Below, piece after piece: positions 42,702 to 54,120 of a DNA stretch of 60,000 nucleotides (positions within the stretch are counted from its first letter, which is position 1; each line of letters begins with the position of its first letter). The translations under genes were made by a program, and so were the position numbers. The DNA comes from Symsagittifera roscoffensis (Eukaryota > Xenacoelomorpha > Acoela > Convolutidae), in contig NC_087062.1 of the NCBI RefSeq assembly GCF_963678635.1, positions 75,572,349-75,632,348 on the forward strand, written 5' to 3'. The notes below the pieces were generated by a model. That model was not told the DNA's origin, did no database searches, and worked only from the letters and a program-made list of their open reading frames with translations.

Positions 42702-42959
42702 CTATTTCTCTTGCCGTTTTTTTTTTATCATTAAGTTTTTGCTGTGGTTGACTCCTGCACCCACTCTCCGGACAAAAATATCCATCGACGTCCGCGTCGA
42801 TCGCCCGGGATCGAGCAGATCGACGTTGGATTTGGGATCAAATAGGGGGCCATTTGGAGCGATCCAGTTTGACTCAGCGTTTTCGTGACTGATTTGCTTG
42901 ATGCTAGTCTCATCGACATCCTGAATCGCGTTTTTTTTTGGGATCTGCAGGTAGATCAT
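42702..42959 (-). pseudogene. Linker segment of the Gypsy accessory region, copy 1
   Basis: An open frame of about 85 aa without ATG support, lying between the integrase tail and the macro domain and in the same direction. No domain recognised. Confidence 0.4.
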
Positions 42960-43185
42960 GGAGCCATTCGAGCACCCTTAAGTTCGTCAACTCAAGCTCA
43001 TGCATTTGTTCCACCTCAGGTTCGAACTTCATTTCCGGTTCCGATCGATCGTCGATCCAGTCTGTTTCTGTATCAATTATCAGGTCGATTTTCTATGATA
43101 CCACTATTTCATCCTAACCCACTTTTGACTCCGTTGCGTCGTCCAATACAATTCTGTCTACGACAAAATGTTCACCATACGGGTT

Positions 43186-43740
43186 TTATTTCTTCTTGTC
43201 CTTTCCCTTCTTGCTCTGTCGCGTCTCCATAGTCCAGGGAAAGTCGGGTTCTACTTTTCTGTCAATATCGGTCTGCTTTGGGCAGTTCCAGTCCTCCTCG
43301 ACATATGGTAAGGTTTTGTCATCAATCTCTATTCGCTTAGTTAGTTCCAGGTCCAGTGGCAGATCACAGCCATCCATCACCTCATTTCCGTCGTTCTTGT
43401 CACGTGTGCCTCTCTCATTCACTTCATAGGCGGGATCCACTATCAAGTAGTCATCCCCATGCATGTCAGCCGGGGTGCACCAGTCTTCCGATGAGGCATT
43501 GTGTGGTTTGATATTCTCGTAATGAGCTGTGCGTCCGGTGCCCAACCGAAAAAAGCGACCAATCTGGTGCACCTCAGTTTTTTGAAATGGACCACGCCCT
43601 TTTTTGCATCTTTTGGGTTCCCTTTGGGGGAACCAACTCCTAGAACACCCAAACAATTTCCCCTACTGAGTAAGCCTTGGCGTTAGCGGTCCTCCTATCA
43701 AACCTCCTCTTGTGCCTCCTCAAACCTATATAACGGTAAA
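43186..43740 (-). pseudogene. Ty3/Gypsy integrase C-terminal tail, copy 1
   Basis: Reads HKRRFDRRTANAKAY then SVGEIVWVF (the integrase C-terminal SH3-like beta-barrel start), a stop, a frame change near 43580, then GRTAHYENIKPHN and EDWC, DYLIVDPAYEVNERGTR and DKNDGNE. The combination of GRxAHYEN(I/L)KPH and an acidic EEDWN block is typical of the end of certain Gypsy polyproteins. Upstream of about 43745 the similarity stops abruptly: no DDE core follows. Confidence 0.75.
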
Positions 43741-43749
43741 TGGTAGCCC

Positions 43750-45817
43750 CAATTTATCCGTGTTAATGGGAAAACTTATGTTTCCGATAGAATTAAGTTT
43801 ATCAGGAAAAACCATATTTCGTTTCGCCTGAAATCAATTGCCAAGTTTTTCAGGCAAACAGGCCTCGCAGGCCAAAGAGGGTCAGAAATTCCCGGCAATC
43901 TCAAACAGAACCAGCAGTTCTTCATCTTCATCTCTTGACGAAAATCGCCCACTTCGACCACCTGGAGTAACTGGCGCACGCATTGAAGCCAAAACAGTTT
44001 TGGTTCCAATCCGCTCTAAGCCTGTCGCTCTCCAAGGTCCTGTGACATTCGACCAGAATGACCTGCTCTCGGCAGTGCTGTGACCCTTGACCAGAATGAC
44101 CTGAAATGCATGACATCAACGAATTTTTATTGGAACAGTTCAGTGGGAACAATTACTGTTTTGGACAATTAACAGTATTAATCGTTCAATTGAACGATTT
44201 CAGAGGGGTCAATTTGGATTGACAAAAAAATTTTAAATTCCGATTTGGGTGAGCATTACACTTAACTATTTTGACTTCCGCAACAACTGAACCGCGAAAG
44301 TCCATTCCTGTTCACAAAGAAGACAGCTCTTCGTCCGGAGTCAAGAATCCGGAAGGGTATCGAATAGGACTGTATACATTGATTTTAACAACATTTAGCT
44401 TCTCGGAATGGCCTGAATTGAATTTAATTTAACATCAAATTCATTTTCAGATCATGAGAAGCTAGGAGTTGAAGGAAAAGTTTGATCCATCTCTGATGGA
44501 TACGATAATTTTATCTACTGAATTAATAATAATATAGTACTCCAGCAGTAGAAATGCTTTAGGAAGGATCTCGTGGTTTGGGGATACTGAGACCCAGCCA
44601 TGAGCTCACTTTTTTGCATGTAAGTAGGTTAATTTGCGCGGCTTGGCCAATAGGCTATAAATTGGAACGACTTCGTCGACCCGACATTAATCAACCACAT
44701 ATTGAACTGGCTTGGTAGAGACGGTTAAAAGCATTTGAAGCAGTGTTTAGACGCTAGTCAGTCGTTTAAGAACCTAACTTTATTTTCCGTCGGTACGTAC
44801 TTCAGGGCGAGTCTTACATGCCTCAACTCCGATCAGACCGAAACAGCCAAAGAGATTTCCAGCGGAAGCCCCATCTGGACGCTCAAGCCATCAGACCTGA
44901 CCACGGCAGTTCAAATTCAGTGGTCGATCTAACTATAAAGTCATCAACGTCTGGAGGTCTTCAGGCTATCGAAAGCCTCGTTGTTAGCATGCTCAAAGCT
45001 CATTCCAATCTCGTCGGATGACAAAACTCAATCTTCTTCAAAATCACAAGTTCCTCCGATCTCTATAGTTCCCTCTCCGTCAAATAAGGTCGAAAGCGCT
45101 TTCCCTGCAGAGGTTCAGATGGCGATAAGACCCATTCGTCGGCTTCCAACTCCTCTCGGACAATGTTCCGAAGAAGAAAACTACCTTTTACGGTAGTTCG
45201 GTTCGTCACTCAGTAAACTAAATCAGATCCACGTCAGCTCAACTACCAGCCTTTAGCCCAAAAGTTGTCTCTCCGAAAAAAAAACTCACGTTTTCAACAA
45301 GCCAACCCTGTCAAACATTCGTCTGGGAGCATATTGGGGTCAAGTCGTCCCATTCTTTGCAAGGATAATCGAGGAAGTTCAACCAATTCCAGCAGTCATC
45401 ATCGGAGAATCCGTTGCGATGGAATGAAAAATGGTTATTCCCTCCGTCAGCCGCTCAAACTCGCTTTATGAGCTTTAAATACTTAGCTGCATCAAACTCG
45501 TGCATAGATTCAGAGAGTTTTTCTTTCTTATTCGTCTGTCAAAATCTAAAAATCTACATGCTATTCATCAATCTATGTGAACTTTAGGTAAAAGACTGAA
45601 AAAACATTTCACTGAAAATCATTGACGAAATAGACAATCAAAAAACTCAAAAACTCAATTTTTATGCTATTAAAGAAATTTTTTTAAAAGCTCAAAAAAT
45701 TATCAAATGTAATTGAAAATGGAAGCATAAGCTGCCGACGTGTCTTTTTCTTACAAAATTTGAAATTGTTTCTGCGCAGAAAGCTTCATCCATATTTCTA
45801 GAAATCTTTAACAGTTT
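43750..45817. other. Non-Gypsy part of the unit, copy 1
   Basis: About 2.1 kb to the right of the Gypsy breakpoint, with lower GC toward its end. Short plus-strand frames exist (43838-44083, 44735-44932, 44818-45021, 44981-45196), none with a recognised domain. A CCAAT and a CTATAAATT sit only 4 bp apart near 44647-44663. It may be host DNA captured in the duplication or remains of another gene. Confidence 0.45.
44180..44199. repeat. Perfect 20-bp palindrome, copy 1
   Basis: AATCGTTCAATTGAACGATT is its own reverse complement. Same in copy 2 at 54551-54570. Could be a protein-binding site or chance in AT-rich DNA. Confidence 0.6.
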
Positions 45818-46320
45818 TGCCTTCTAACAGTTTCACATAATATGCACCATGAGGAGTGACCTAGATAAAATTTCTTTTCTAACAACTTAAATCATTTTAC
45901 CATAAAAAAACTCTTTTCGCACTTGCTGGTTTGAAATAAATTGGGACGTGACACGGCCACGCACTTGTTAAAATTATTTTAGAGTGACTCACAAAGTATA
46001 AGCGTTCATTTATGCTGTCGCCCTCTAAAATAAAATTAAGAAACTCTGTGACTAGGAAATGTAATGAGATATCCAACCTTCCCGAATGAGCGTACTCGAA
46101 CCCTACCAGGTCACCACAAAATGAAGATGTGTCCTATACAGTTTAAAAACTTCTGTCAGGTTTAAATAGGTTAAAATACTCACTTAAGTCCTACATGAGT
46201 AAAAAACAATAAACTGAAACTGTCCATTGCAATTCAACAATTGAAACAGTTCCAAACAGTTTCAAAATCTGGTTGGACCAGATATCAACAAAATTTAATT
46301 ATCACTCTTTGTTGATTTGT

Positions 46321-47321
46321 TTAAAATTTCACGCACTACAACAATTGAGTTTTTCAATTCTCTCCATTTCTGCTTCGCGTCTTGCCTTCACTTCTCACTC
46401 CATCGCTTCTTGTGTTTGTTCTAGTTCTTTCTCGCCCATCTCGCTCTCTTCCAGCACTTTGGATCGCATGTCAACAGAATTGCGGGCCGTGCCCCAACTT
46501 TCTTTTTCCAACAATCTTTGCTTGCAACAGGGCAGTAGATCCACTTTCACCTTCTGCTCCCGATTTCTACAGAAACTATTGTGCAAGCACAAGCTCACAT
46601 TTGGTTCCAGGTCAGCTTATAAGACCTCCTTTTCCTCGTTTTCCGTGGTACAAGGCATTCCGGCTGCCCATCTCCCAGCTGGGGTTACAGTGTTTCTGTG
46701 CGTCAGGAAGGCTCTCTTATAGGCTACCGGTCTTATATCTAGCTGCAAACATTGATTAGCCTCAATGTCACCGCAGGGATCCAAGGCATCATCCTCTGGC
46801 TTGCTCAAATCCTTTCGATGGTTTCGGGTATCCTCAGAACTTTGCAGGTGGTTTAAACAGATCCAGTTTCTTGCTGACACTCACTTTGCTCAGCTGCTCA
46901 GGAGTTGGTACTGCCATCTCCTGATCGTTCGTTCCTGCATTAGCCTCAAGCCATTTCACTGCAAACATGGTACTGACCACCAATATTGACATATTCTGGG
47001 CTTCATCAGGCAATCCCATGAAGCAAATAGCTCTGCAGCATCCCATACTAACACTAAGTTTGCTCTTTTTGGGTACCAAAACGTCTCCGCCAGGCAGTGA
47101 CACGGGTACTCCCCATGAGTCAGCAGGATGTTTCTTCAGGTTCGATAAACCGATGCTATCAGCAGTGGCTCTATCTCCATCATCATTTGATGCGTTTCAT
47201 CCTTCTTGTCAATTGTAGGGAAATCAATCGCCATCATTCCACTCGCTTTCACCAGTGTTTCCAAGCAGTGACCCGTTCCACACAGTCCACAACTTACAGT
47301 CCACAACTGGCGACCAGGCAC
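46321..47321 (-). pseudogene. C-terminal part with coiled coil, copy 2
   Basis: Counterpart of 35950-36950; one Gln-to-Arg change in the coiled coil. Confidence 0.45.
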
Positions 47322-48511
47322 TCACCTGTCCTCATCCAAATACTCGGGAAGTTTCTCTCGTCCGATAGTTCCGTGGGTGTCTTCTCACTCTGCTTCTTTA
47401 CTTTCAAGGCCAGCAAGTGGTGAATCATTGCTAAATCATGCAGACTTTCATCGTCGTTCTCCCCTAATTCAACATCAGCGATGAGGTTCCATATCAGGCC
47501 CAGGTTCGGATTTGGGCACCATGAAGGTTTCATGAGCTCCAACATCATTACTAGACTGGTCTTCAGTGGACCGTCCCACGAACCACACTCAAATCTTACT
47601 TGACCTTCCAATTTGGGACCCAAAGGTTCGACAACTTGTTCATCAAAAGTTATTTCCAATAGCAGCTGTTCAGACTTTATCATCCCAATTTCTCGCACTC
47701 TATTTACCCATAAATCAAGGATCACTGCTTGTTCAAAGACAAAGTACAAGTCCCTGGCCTCCTCGTTCACGAATGGATCGTTGGCCATTCCAGGTACACC
47801 TGACACATACTGGAAGGATGTCTGCTTCCCTAACTTCGCATCTACTTTCAGGCTCCTGACCCTTTCCAGCAATTTTTTAGTGACTGTTAATTCTTTGTTG
47901 GAGCAACTCCTGATTTCCTCCAACCTCCGGTAGCTATCAAGATCGCTCAGCTCCTTCGCCGGGATCCGTTGTGGCATATTTTGATAGAGTTCCATCAAAG
48001 CCCTCAACAAGACCTCTTCACGCTTCGCCCCTCTTTGTCTGATAGCTTTCACGCATTCCTCTAACACATGAGTGGGGATACGATCCACTCGGAACTTCGC
48101 AAAGCGAAGCGCATCTTTCCGTTTCGCCCATGCTATCGCAGAGTCGTCTCTGGCAATCAGCATTTTCAGAGCCTCCATCAGTTCCAACTATTGCTCCCTC
48201 GCCTTGGTTTCGATGGTGGCTTCATATTCCTGCCTCCTTATCCCAACAAGACACCACGCCAGCCTCACTTGTAGATCCGTCCTGACACAGGGGTTAGCTA
48301 TATACGCCGTTACTGACAAAGGTGTGGGCATCGTCTCGTCGAAAAACTTCTGGAGAGCCGTACTCCAGGAATTTTTCACAAGCTGCTCCAGGCCGTCTTC
48401 ATTTGCACCCGAAAACATCACGGCGCCGTGTTCTTTCCTTTTCAAGCTTAAACCCATCATTAACTCCTCTAGGTATTCCTGCATGGCTTGCTTATCATGC
48501 CAGGCCATCAA
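47294..48511 (-). pseudogene. Large accessory protein, segment C, copy 2
   Basis: Counterpart of 36923-38140, with the same TAG (48188). Two substitutions change L to F and S to L near the start. Confidence 0.65.
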
Positions 48512-49040
48512 ATGTCCTCTCGCGGAATGTCTCGCTTTCTACATTTCTACATAGCCACCAGCTATTCTTCTTCTGGCAACGTGCTCAAAAATGCCACTCG
48601 CTTTGATTCATCAGTCTTCCGCCTCCGAGGATATTCACAGAGCAGCTTGGACGCGTCTCTTTTCTGATGTGCCTCTATTAGGGACATTGGCTCCACGGGA
48701 GACAAGCTAGCTGGTTACTTGTCTGGTTGTCGAAATAAATGACGATGGCGTCATCGGCAACAGTGTTTCATCCGCCTAACCATCTTCTGCTTCGTTAAAA
48801 CCATGCTCCAAGAGATCTCTCTCCAGGGCTCTCAGGTCAATTTTGCTCACTTTGTCCGCTTTGGCCTCCATGGGATCATCCTCCCCTCGGTTCTTTTTAT
48901 TCGCGTGTTGATCTTTTCCCTCATCATCTGGCCTTGATGGGCCTTAATGCATGTCAACACCGGAATCCGGCCGAGCCGGTATCATCAAGTCGACCGCCTG
49001 GTAAAAAATCTGCTCATTTATGACAATTTCCACAGGTTCC

Positions 49041-50271
49041 TCACCATGCCGCGCCACTCCCTCTATCGTCAGATAGATGCTTCCCCTCGACTCCCTTGCC
49101 ACTTCCAGTATCACCACCGTCTAAATCTAAATTTATCGTCGGCTGGTGAATACACATCGTTCCAATGATCTGCAGACACCTCGGGCTTCCTTGATGGTAT
49201 CGCTTTAATCTTTTTCCGACTCCATATATTAGGAAAATGAAGTCAAAAATGTGCAGGGCTGCAGCGTTCCAACTGATGAAGCGCGACTCCATTCCCTCAC
49301 CCCACTTCAGTATTCTCTCATCCAAGTCCTGCGCTGCTCCAGTCCTCGGTGCAAAAGCAGGACCGGTCGCCCCCAGCAGCATACTTCTGATCCGCGGATA
49401 TAGAGGGCACTTATCTGGCAGTGGACTTGAACCTGCCAACGACGTCTCCTGATGTCCCTTTGCATGAGCATATGCCAAGCCGGGATTTTCACTGCGTCTT
49501 TCGTGCCCTTGACGACCGGTCGTAAATTCCTAGAGCTTAGGGTTGAACTGGACGTTCGAAAGGTCTTCACCGCCCATTCAACGTTTAAAGCTGTTGTTGA
49601 AACCCATCAGCGTCCAGCCAGGCTCCGCTATCCTCCCGAACAGTCTACCCTCGCTCGCCAGTCTTCTAAAGTCCAGTTGTTCAATCCAATTCATCACGGA
49701 ACAATCCACTACTGATACAAGGTTCACGTACAGGACCGAGTGTCTGTATGCCTTCACCTGCACCTCGGGAAACACGTGCGTCAGTCTAGGCCCGTAAATC
49801 ACTGTGACAAACTCCCTCACACCGATGATCAAAGCTAGCGGATCGGCCAGCATCTTGAGGGTCAAATCGAATAACAGGGGCATGCCGCCACACTTTTTCC
49901 GTTCTTTTTCATCGGACACAGGTTTATCCTCTCCAGCTAGTCTCCTATTTTGTTGCAGTAGATATTGAGGGAGCAGGCTCCTCCAATCCTTCAGCTTTCT
50001 GTAGGAGGCCGTTTCCATCTGCGCGTCAAATTCTCTCCTCGATCCTTGCAACTGTTCCGGGTATCTCAGATACACGAACAGGTCAACCAAACGACCATAA
50101 GCCATCACTATCATTGTGAGTAGGCCATCCAATCGGAGGTCAGCCAGTTCCTGAGTGAAAAGCACCACGGGTCCCTTCACAAAGTATTCATGTCCACAGA
50201 CTACGTATAGTGCCAGCACAAGGCCAATGGATAACTTCCGGATATCACTCACGAAAGACTAATAGGTGTCT
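49041..50271 (-). pseudogene. Large accessory protein, segment B, copy 2
   Basis: Counterpart of 38670-39900; one Asp-to-Gly change after DFRRLASE. Confidence 0.6.
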
Positions 50272-51100
50272 CGAAGCTCAGGGATAACAACTGCTGAGGA
50301 TCGCGGGTGATCACCCGACGCCCATTTCCGTGAGGATTGCCATCGAAACTCTCGTATTCGGCTCTCGTTGCCAGCACTTCCGCCTGGAACCGATCCAAGG
50401 ACATAGTGTTTATCTCCTGCGTCAACCGTAAAATAATTGCGCCCGCCTCCTCTCTCACGTCTGGGATCTTCGTTAGATACAGATGAATCTCTTACAAAAC
50501 CACCGAGGCATCATCGAAGGCATCCTGTCACATTGTGGATAGCCGTGGGGACAGATACACTAAAGGGTTGTTATGAGGCGTTTTCCTTAAGGCCATAGCC
50601 CTGAGGTTTTCTTCCGTGGAGGTAGCGTTCCTCCTCGCCAAGCTCCCCCTTTCAACCCTGGTGTAATCTGTCAGCTTATAACATAGGTTGCTTGCCAGTC
50701 GCTGAACTAACTCGTGCTCTTCACTCAATCCCGGCCTGGTTTTCAATAGTCGGCCAAAATTTGAAGGTTCTAGTCCCACCCCCTCATCCAACCCAACACG
50801 CCTCGTTATGTGATCCTTAAATCCTTAGATCGCGCTTGCTATTTCCAAACATACTGCAGGGAGTTCTGATCGGAACGGGAAGTAACGGTTGGGATCAACC
50901 TATCGGTTTGGTGCCGGTATCACCACGTCAAATTTTCCTTCCGTAGTGACGATGACCATCGCATACACAATTTGCAGAGGCTGGGGTAGTGAGGCGTAGC
51001 CAGGGGACAGTATGACAACAACTTTGACCAGTTGCCTCGCAAAACAGCGTTGGCGTTGTATTGATGTCTCAGCTTCCATCATGGCGGAGAAGACTGTCAT
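50249..51100 (-). pseudogene. Large accessory protein, segment A, copy 2
   Basis: Counterpart of 39878-40729; same four internal stops, one Gly-to-Arg change. Confidence 0.6.
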
Positions 51101-51951
51101 GATCGGCGCTCAAATGACCTCTGAGCTTGGGGACAACTGTCAACCAGGCCATTCAAAAAACCTCTTCTTTGCAAGTGGTCAACCGATCCTGCTATTATGA
51201 CATCATGTGGCTCCATGTTCATCACTCTCTGTTTACTTATTGCTATTTCCACCGCTTGTCCCCAGTCCAAGTTGGGGGCTGCGAGGAAAATTACGTCCGG
51301 CCACAAGAGTGAGCGGGGCGTATACAGGTAGTCGGAGCTAGTCACTATCAAAATTTTCCCCAATTTCATTTGCAGAGAATAAGACACCGCGAACAGGCTG
51401 TCCCCTCAGGTCACTCAACGTGTGCATATCTCTTCTCATCACCTTCTACTGAGCTCACCCGGGGATAATCCCTAGAGTAATCGCCCGCTGGCTGTCCCTG
51501 GGGCTTAGCAAATTACCTGTACATACTGTGATGTTTGTTATCGGGTTTGATCTCCACTAGAAACTCCCCCTTCGGACTCGGTGAGGCGCTTTGCCTCGCC
51601 TGATGACGGACGTCCGTCAACGACCTCGTGTTCAGGGGTCCCTTGTGTTATTCCTGGGCAAACCCTCTAGATCCACTAATCTCAAGGTGGTGGCAGAAAA
51701 TATTCCTCTTCTTCTGCCAAGAGCCAGTCCACACCTGCTATTCGGTATAATCCGGATATCGTAGGATTCTGCCCATTGAGCCTTTTCTTTGAGTCTGCAC
51801 GACACGCCAGCGTGTTCATGTTCAGTTTTATTGACATGTTCACCTTGTATCGTCCCCACGGGCTGGATTCTGGTCTGTTCCACAATAACTCACTGACTCG
51901 TTCGGTATTCATAATCGCTTCAGGGTCTGCTTGCGAATTCCCCTGAGCCAC
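51097..51951 (-). pseudogene. Large accessory protein, N-terminal part, copy 2
   Basis: Counterpart of 40726-41580 with the same frame breaks. Confidence 0.45.
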
Positions 51952-51976
51952 TGGATCCCTTGTGGTTGCTTGGAAG

Positions 51977-52351
51977 CTACCTGTTGCGGACCAATTCTTG
52001 TCCCGAGTCGGTTCTACAAAGATCGGCCTCTGGGAGCGGGCACAGTCCCCAATCTCTCTCTCTCTCTCTCTCTCTCACGTCCGAGCTGACAGCGGGCTGC
52101 GTAACATTTGCTTCAGCCGCCAGAGGTCCCAGCCGACACGCAAATGGTTGAGACACACGAGACCTCACCCTGCCAACAGGGCTTCCTCGTGCAACAGGGT
52201 AGAACATTGTCTGCAACTCGGCCTCCAACTCCTCTATCTTCGTCTGGAAAGCGTCATTGATCCGTTTTCTGCCCTGCTGGTTATTGAAATGTAACCCATC
52301 TCTCGTTAAGGCATTATGGTCCACCATTCGCAGTGAATTCTCGATGTCCAT
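51977..52351 (-). pseudogene. DGLHF segment, copy 2
   Basis: Counterpart of 41606-41980, including the (CT)n run of equal length. Confidence 0.5.
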
Positions 52352-52570
52352 CAGCCTCAGCTCGTTAAAATTTTTGGCAGCCTAATTCTTGACCATCACG
52401 TTTCATTGAGTCACCTTCCCGTTCATGAAGTCGGATGGTGCACAATGCCACGAGCCTTGGTCTAATAATAAAAAGGTAAACCTAGAAAACTTTTAATCCT
52501 CACAAAAGAACTCTTAACCCTAATCTTAGCCCTAGCATATGCTCAGATGATACTTCCTATGCAAGTAGAT

Positions 52571-52986
52571 TTCTATGGTGCCCGTTTCCGAAAAAAAATA
52601 CATGCACTAGAGCATATAGCTCTCTCGGATGCAACTTGCCCAAGGAAGGAGAGCGGCAAGGAGAGCGAGGTCAACCCTCACTCAATCAGGAAATCCCTGA
52701 TTCGAGTTAGTGCCAGCACTAAACTCTCGGGATTCACGTGTTGTCTCTCAGTGGCCTTGGTTACCAAAAAACACAAATATTTTTCTGGTATCTGTGATGC
52801 AACAGGGGGAAGCGCTATCATACCTCCTACACCAGGCCTCGGTTTCCACAAAAACTCGATGTTCTTACACTCTCTTTTGAAGTCGGCCGCTAGTGCTGTT
52901 TTAAAATTTACATCCGCAGCTACAGCTGTAGCGCATGTGCGTTCCGTGAGTATAAAACAACCGTCTGTCACAACAATAATGTTCAA
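52571..52986 (-). pseudogene. Macro domain, copy 2
   Basis: Counterpart of 42200-42615, with the same in-frame TGA (52678). Confidence 0.65.
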
Positions 52987-53072
52987 GTAGTGATTTGCTA
53001 GGTCATATTATGACTCAAAAATTCGTCCAAAAGGCGCTTTTTTAGGATTTTTGCCTTCCGTCTTCACTTCCC

Positions 53073-53330
53073 CTATTTCTCTTGCCGTTTTTTTTTTATC
53101 ATTAAGTTTTTGCTGTGGTTGACTCCTGCACCCACTCTCCGGACAAAAATATCCATCGACGTCCGCGTCGATCGCCCGGGATCGAGCAGATCGACGTTGG
53201 ATTTGGGATCAAATAGGGGGCCATTTGGAGCGATCCAGTTTGACTCAGCGTTTTCGTGACTGATTTGCTTGATGCTAGTCTCATCGACATCCTGAATCGC
53301 GTTTTTTTTTGGGATCTGCAGGTAGATCAT
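53073..53330 (-). pseudogene. Linker segment, copy 2
   Basis: Counterpart of 42702-42959 without noticed change. Confidence 0.4.
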
Positions 53331-53556
53331 GGAGCCATTCGAGCACCCTTAAGTTCGTCAACTCAAGCTCATGCATTTGTTCCACCTCAGGTTCGAACTT
53401 CATTTCCGGTTCCGATCGATCGTCGATCCAGTCTGTTTCTGTATCAATTATCAGGTCGATTTTCTATGATACCACTATTTCATCCTAACCCACTTTTGAC
53501 TCCGTTGCGTCGTCCAATACAATTCTGTCTACGACAAAATGTTCACCATACGGGTT

Positions 53557-54111
53557 TTATTTCTTCTTGTCCTTTCCCTTCTTGCTCTGTCGCGTCTCCA
53601 TAGTCCAGGGAAAGTCGGGTTCTACTTTTCTGTCAATATCGGTCTGCTTTGGGCAGTTCCAGTCCTCCTCGACATATGGTAAGGTTTTGTCATCAATCTC
53701 TATTCGCTTAGTTAGTTCCAGGTCCAGTGGCAGATCACAGCCATCCATCACCTCATTTCCGTCGTTCTTGTCACGTGTGCCTCTCTCATTCACTTCATAG
53801 GCGGGATCCACTATCAAGTAGTCATCCCCATGCATGTCAGCCGGGGTGCACCAGTCTTCCGATGAGGCATTGTGTGGTTTGATATTCTCGTAATGAGCTG
53901 TGCGTCCGGTGCCCAACCGAAAAAAGCGACCAATCTGGTGCACCTCAGTTTTTTGAAATGGACCACGCCCTTTTTTGCATCTTTTGGGTTCCCTTTGGGG
54001 GAACCAACTCCTAGAACACCCAAACAATTTCCCCTACTGAGTAAGCCTTGGCGTTAGCGGTCCTCCTATCAAACCTCCTCTTGTGTCTCCTCAAACCTAT
54101 ATAACGGTAAA
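53557..54111 (-). pseudogene. Gypsy integrase C-terminal tail, copy 2
   Basis: Counterpart of 43186-43740, with GRTAHYENIKPHN and the acidic tail. One substitution near 54077 is the only change noticed. Confidence 0.75.
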
Positions 54112-54120
54112 TGGTAGCCC

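Larger units (their letters stand above)
35447..43740 (-). mobile_element. 5'-truncated Ty3/Gypsy-type element with accessory ORFs, copy 1
   Basis: On the minus strand an eroded protein-coding region runs from the C-terminal tail of a Gypsy integrase (43740) to a charged coiled coil (35950), followed by about 500 bp of non-coding sequence that ends in GGCA at 35447, possibly an LTR edge. Between lie a macro domain and a very large protein of unknown function. Reverse transcriptase, RNase H and the integrase core are absent. From memory of the family, an accessory region with a macro domain after the integrase is found in some very large Gypsy-like elements. All three stop types and at least five frameshifts occur. 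Confidence 0.75.
45818..54111 (-). mobile_element. 5'-truncated Ty3/Gypsy-type element, copy 2
   Basis: Same content, stops and frameshifts as copy 1, shifted by 10,371 bp. Differences are single bases that change a few residues (for example D/G in DFRRLASE-RLFG, G/R in HGNGR-VITR). Confidence 0.75.
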
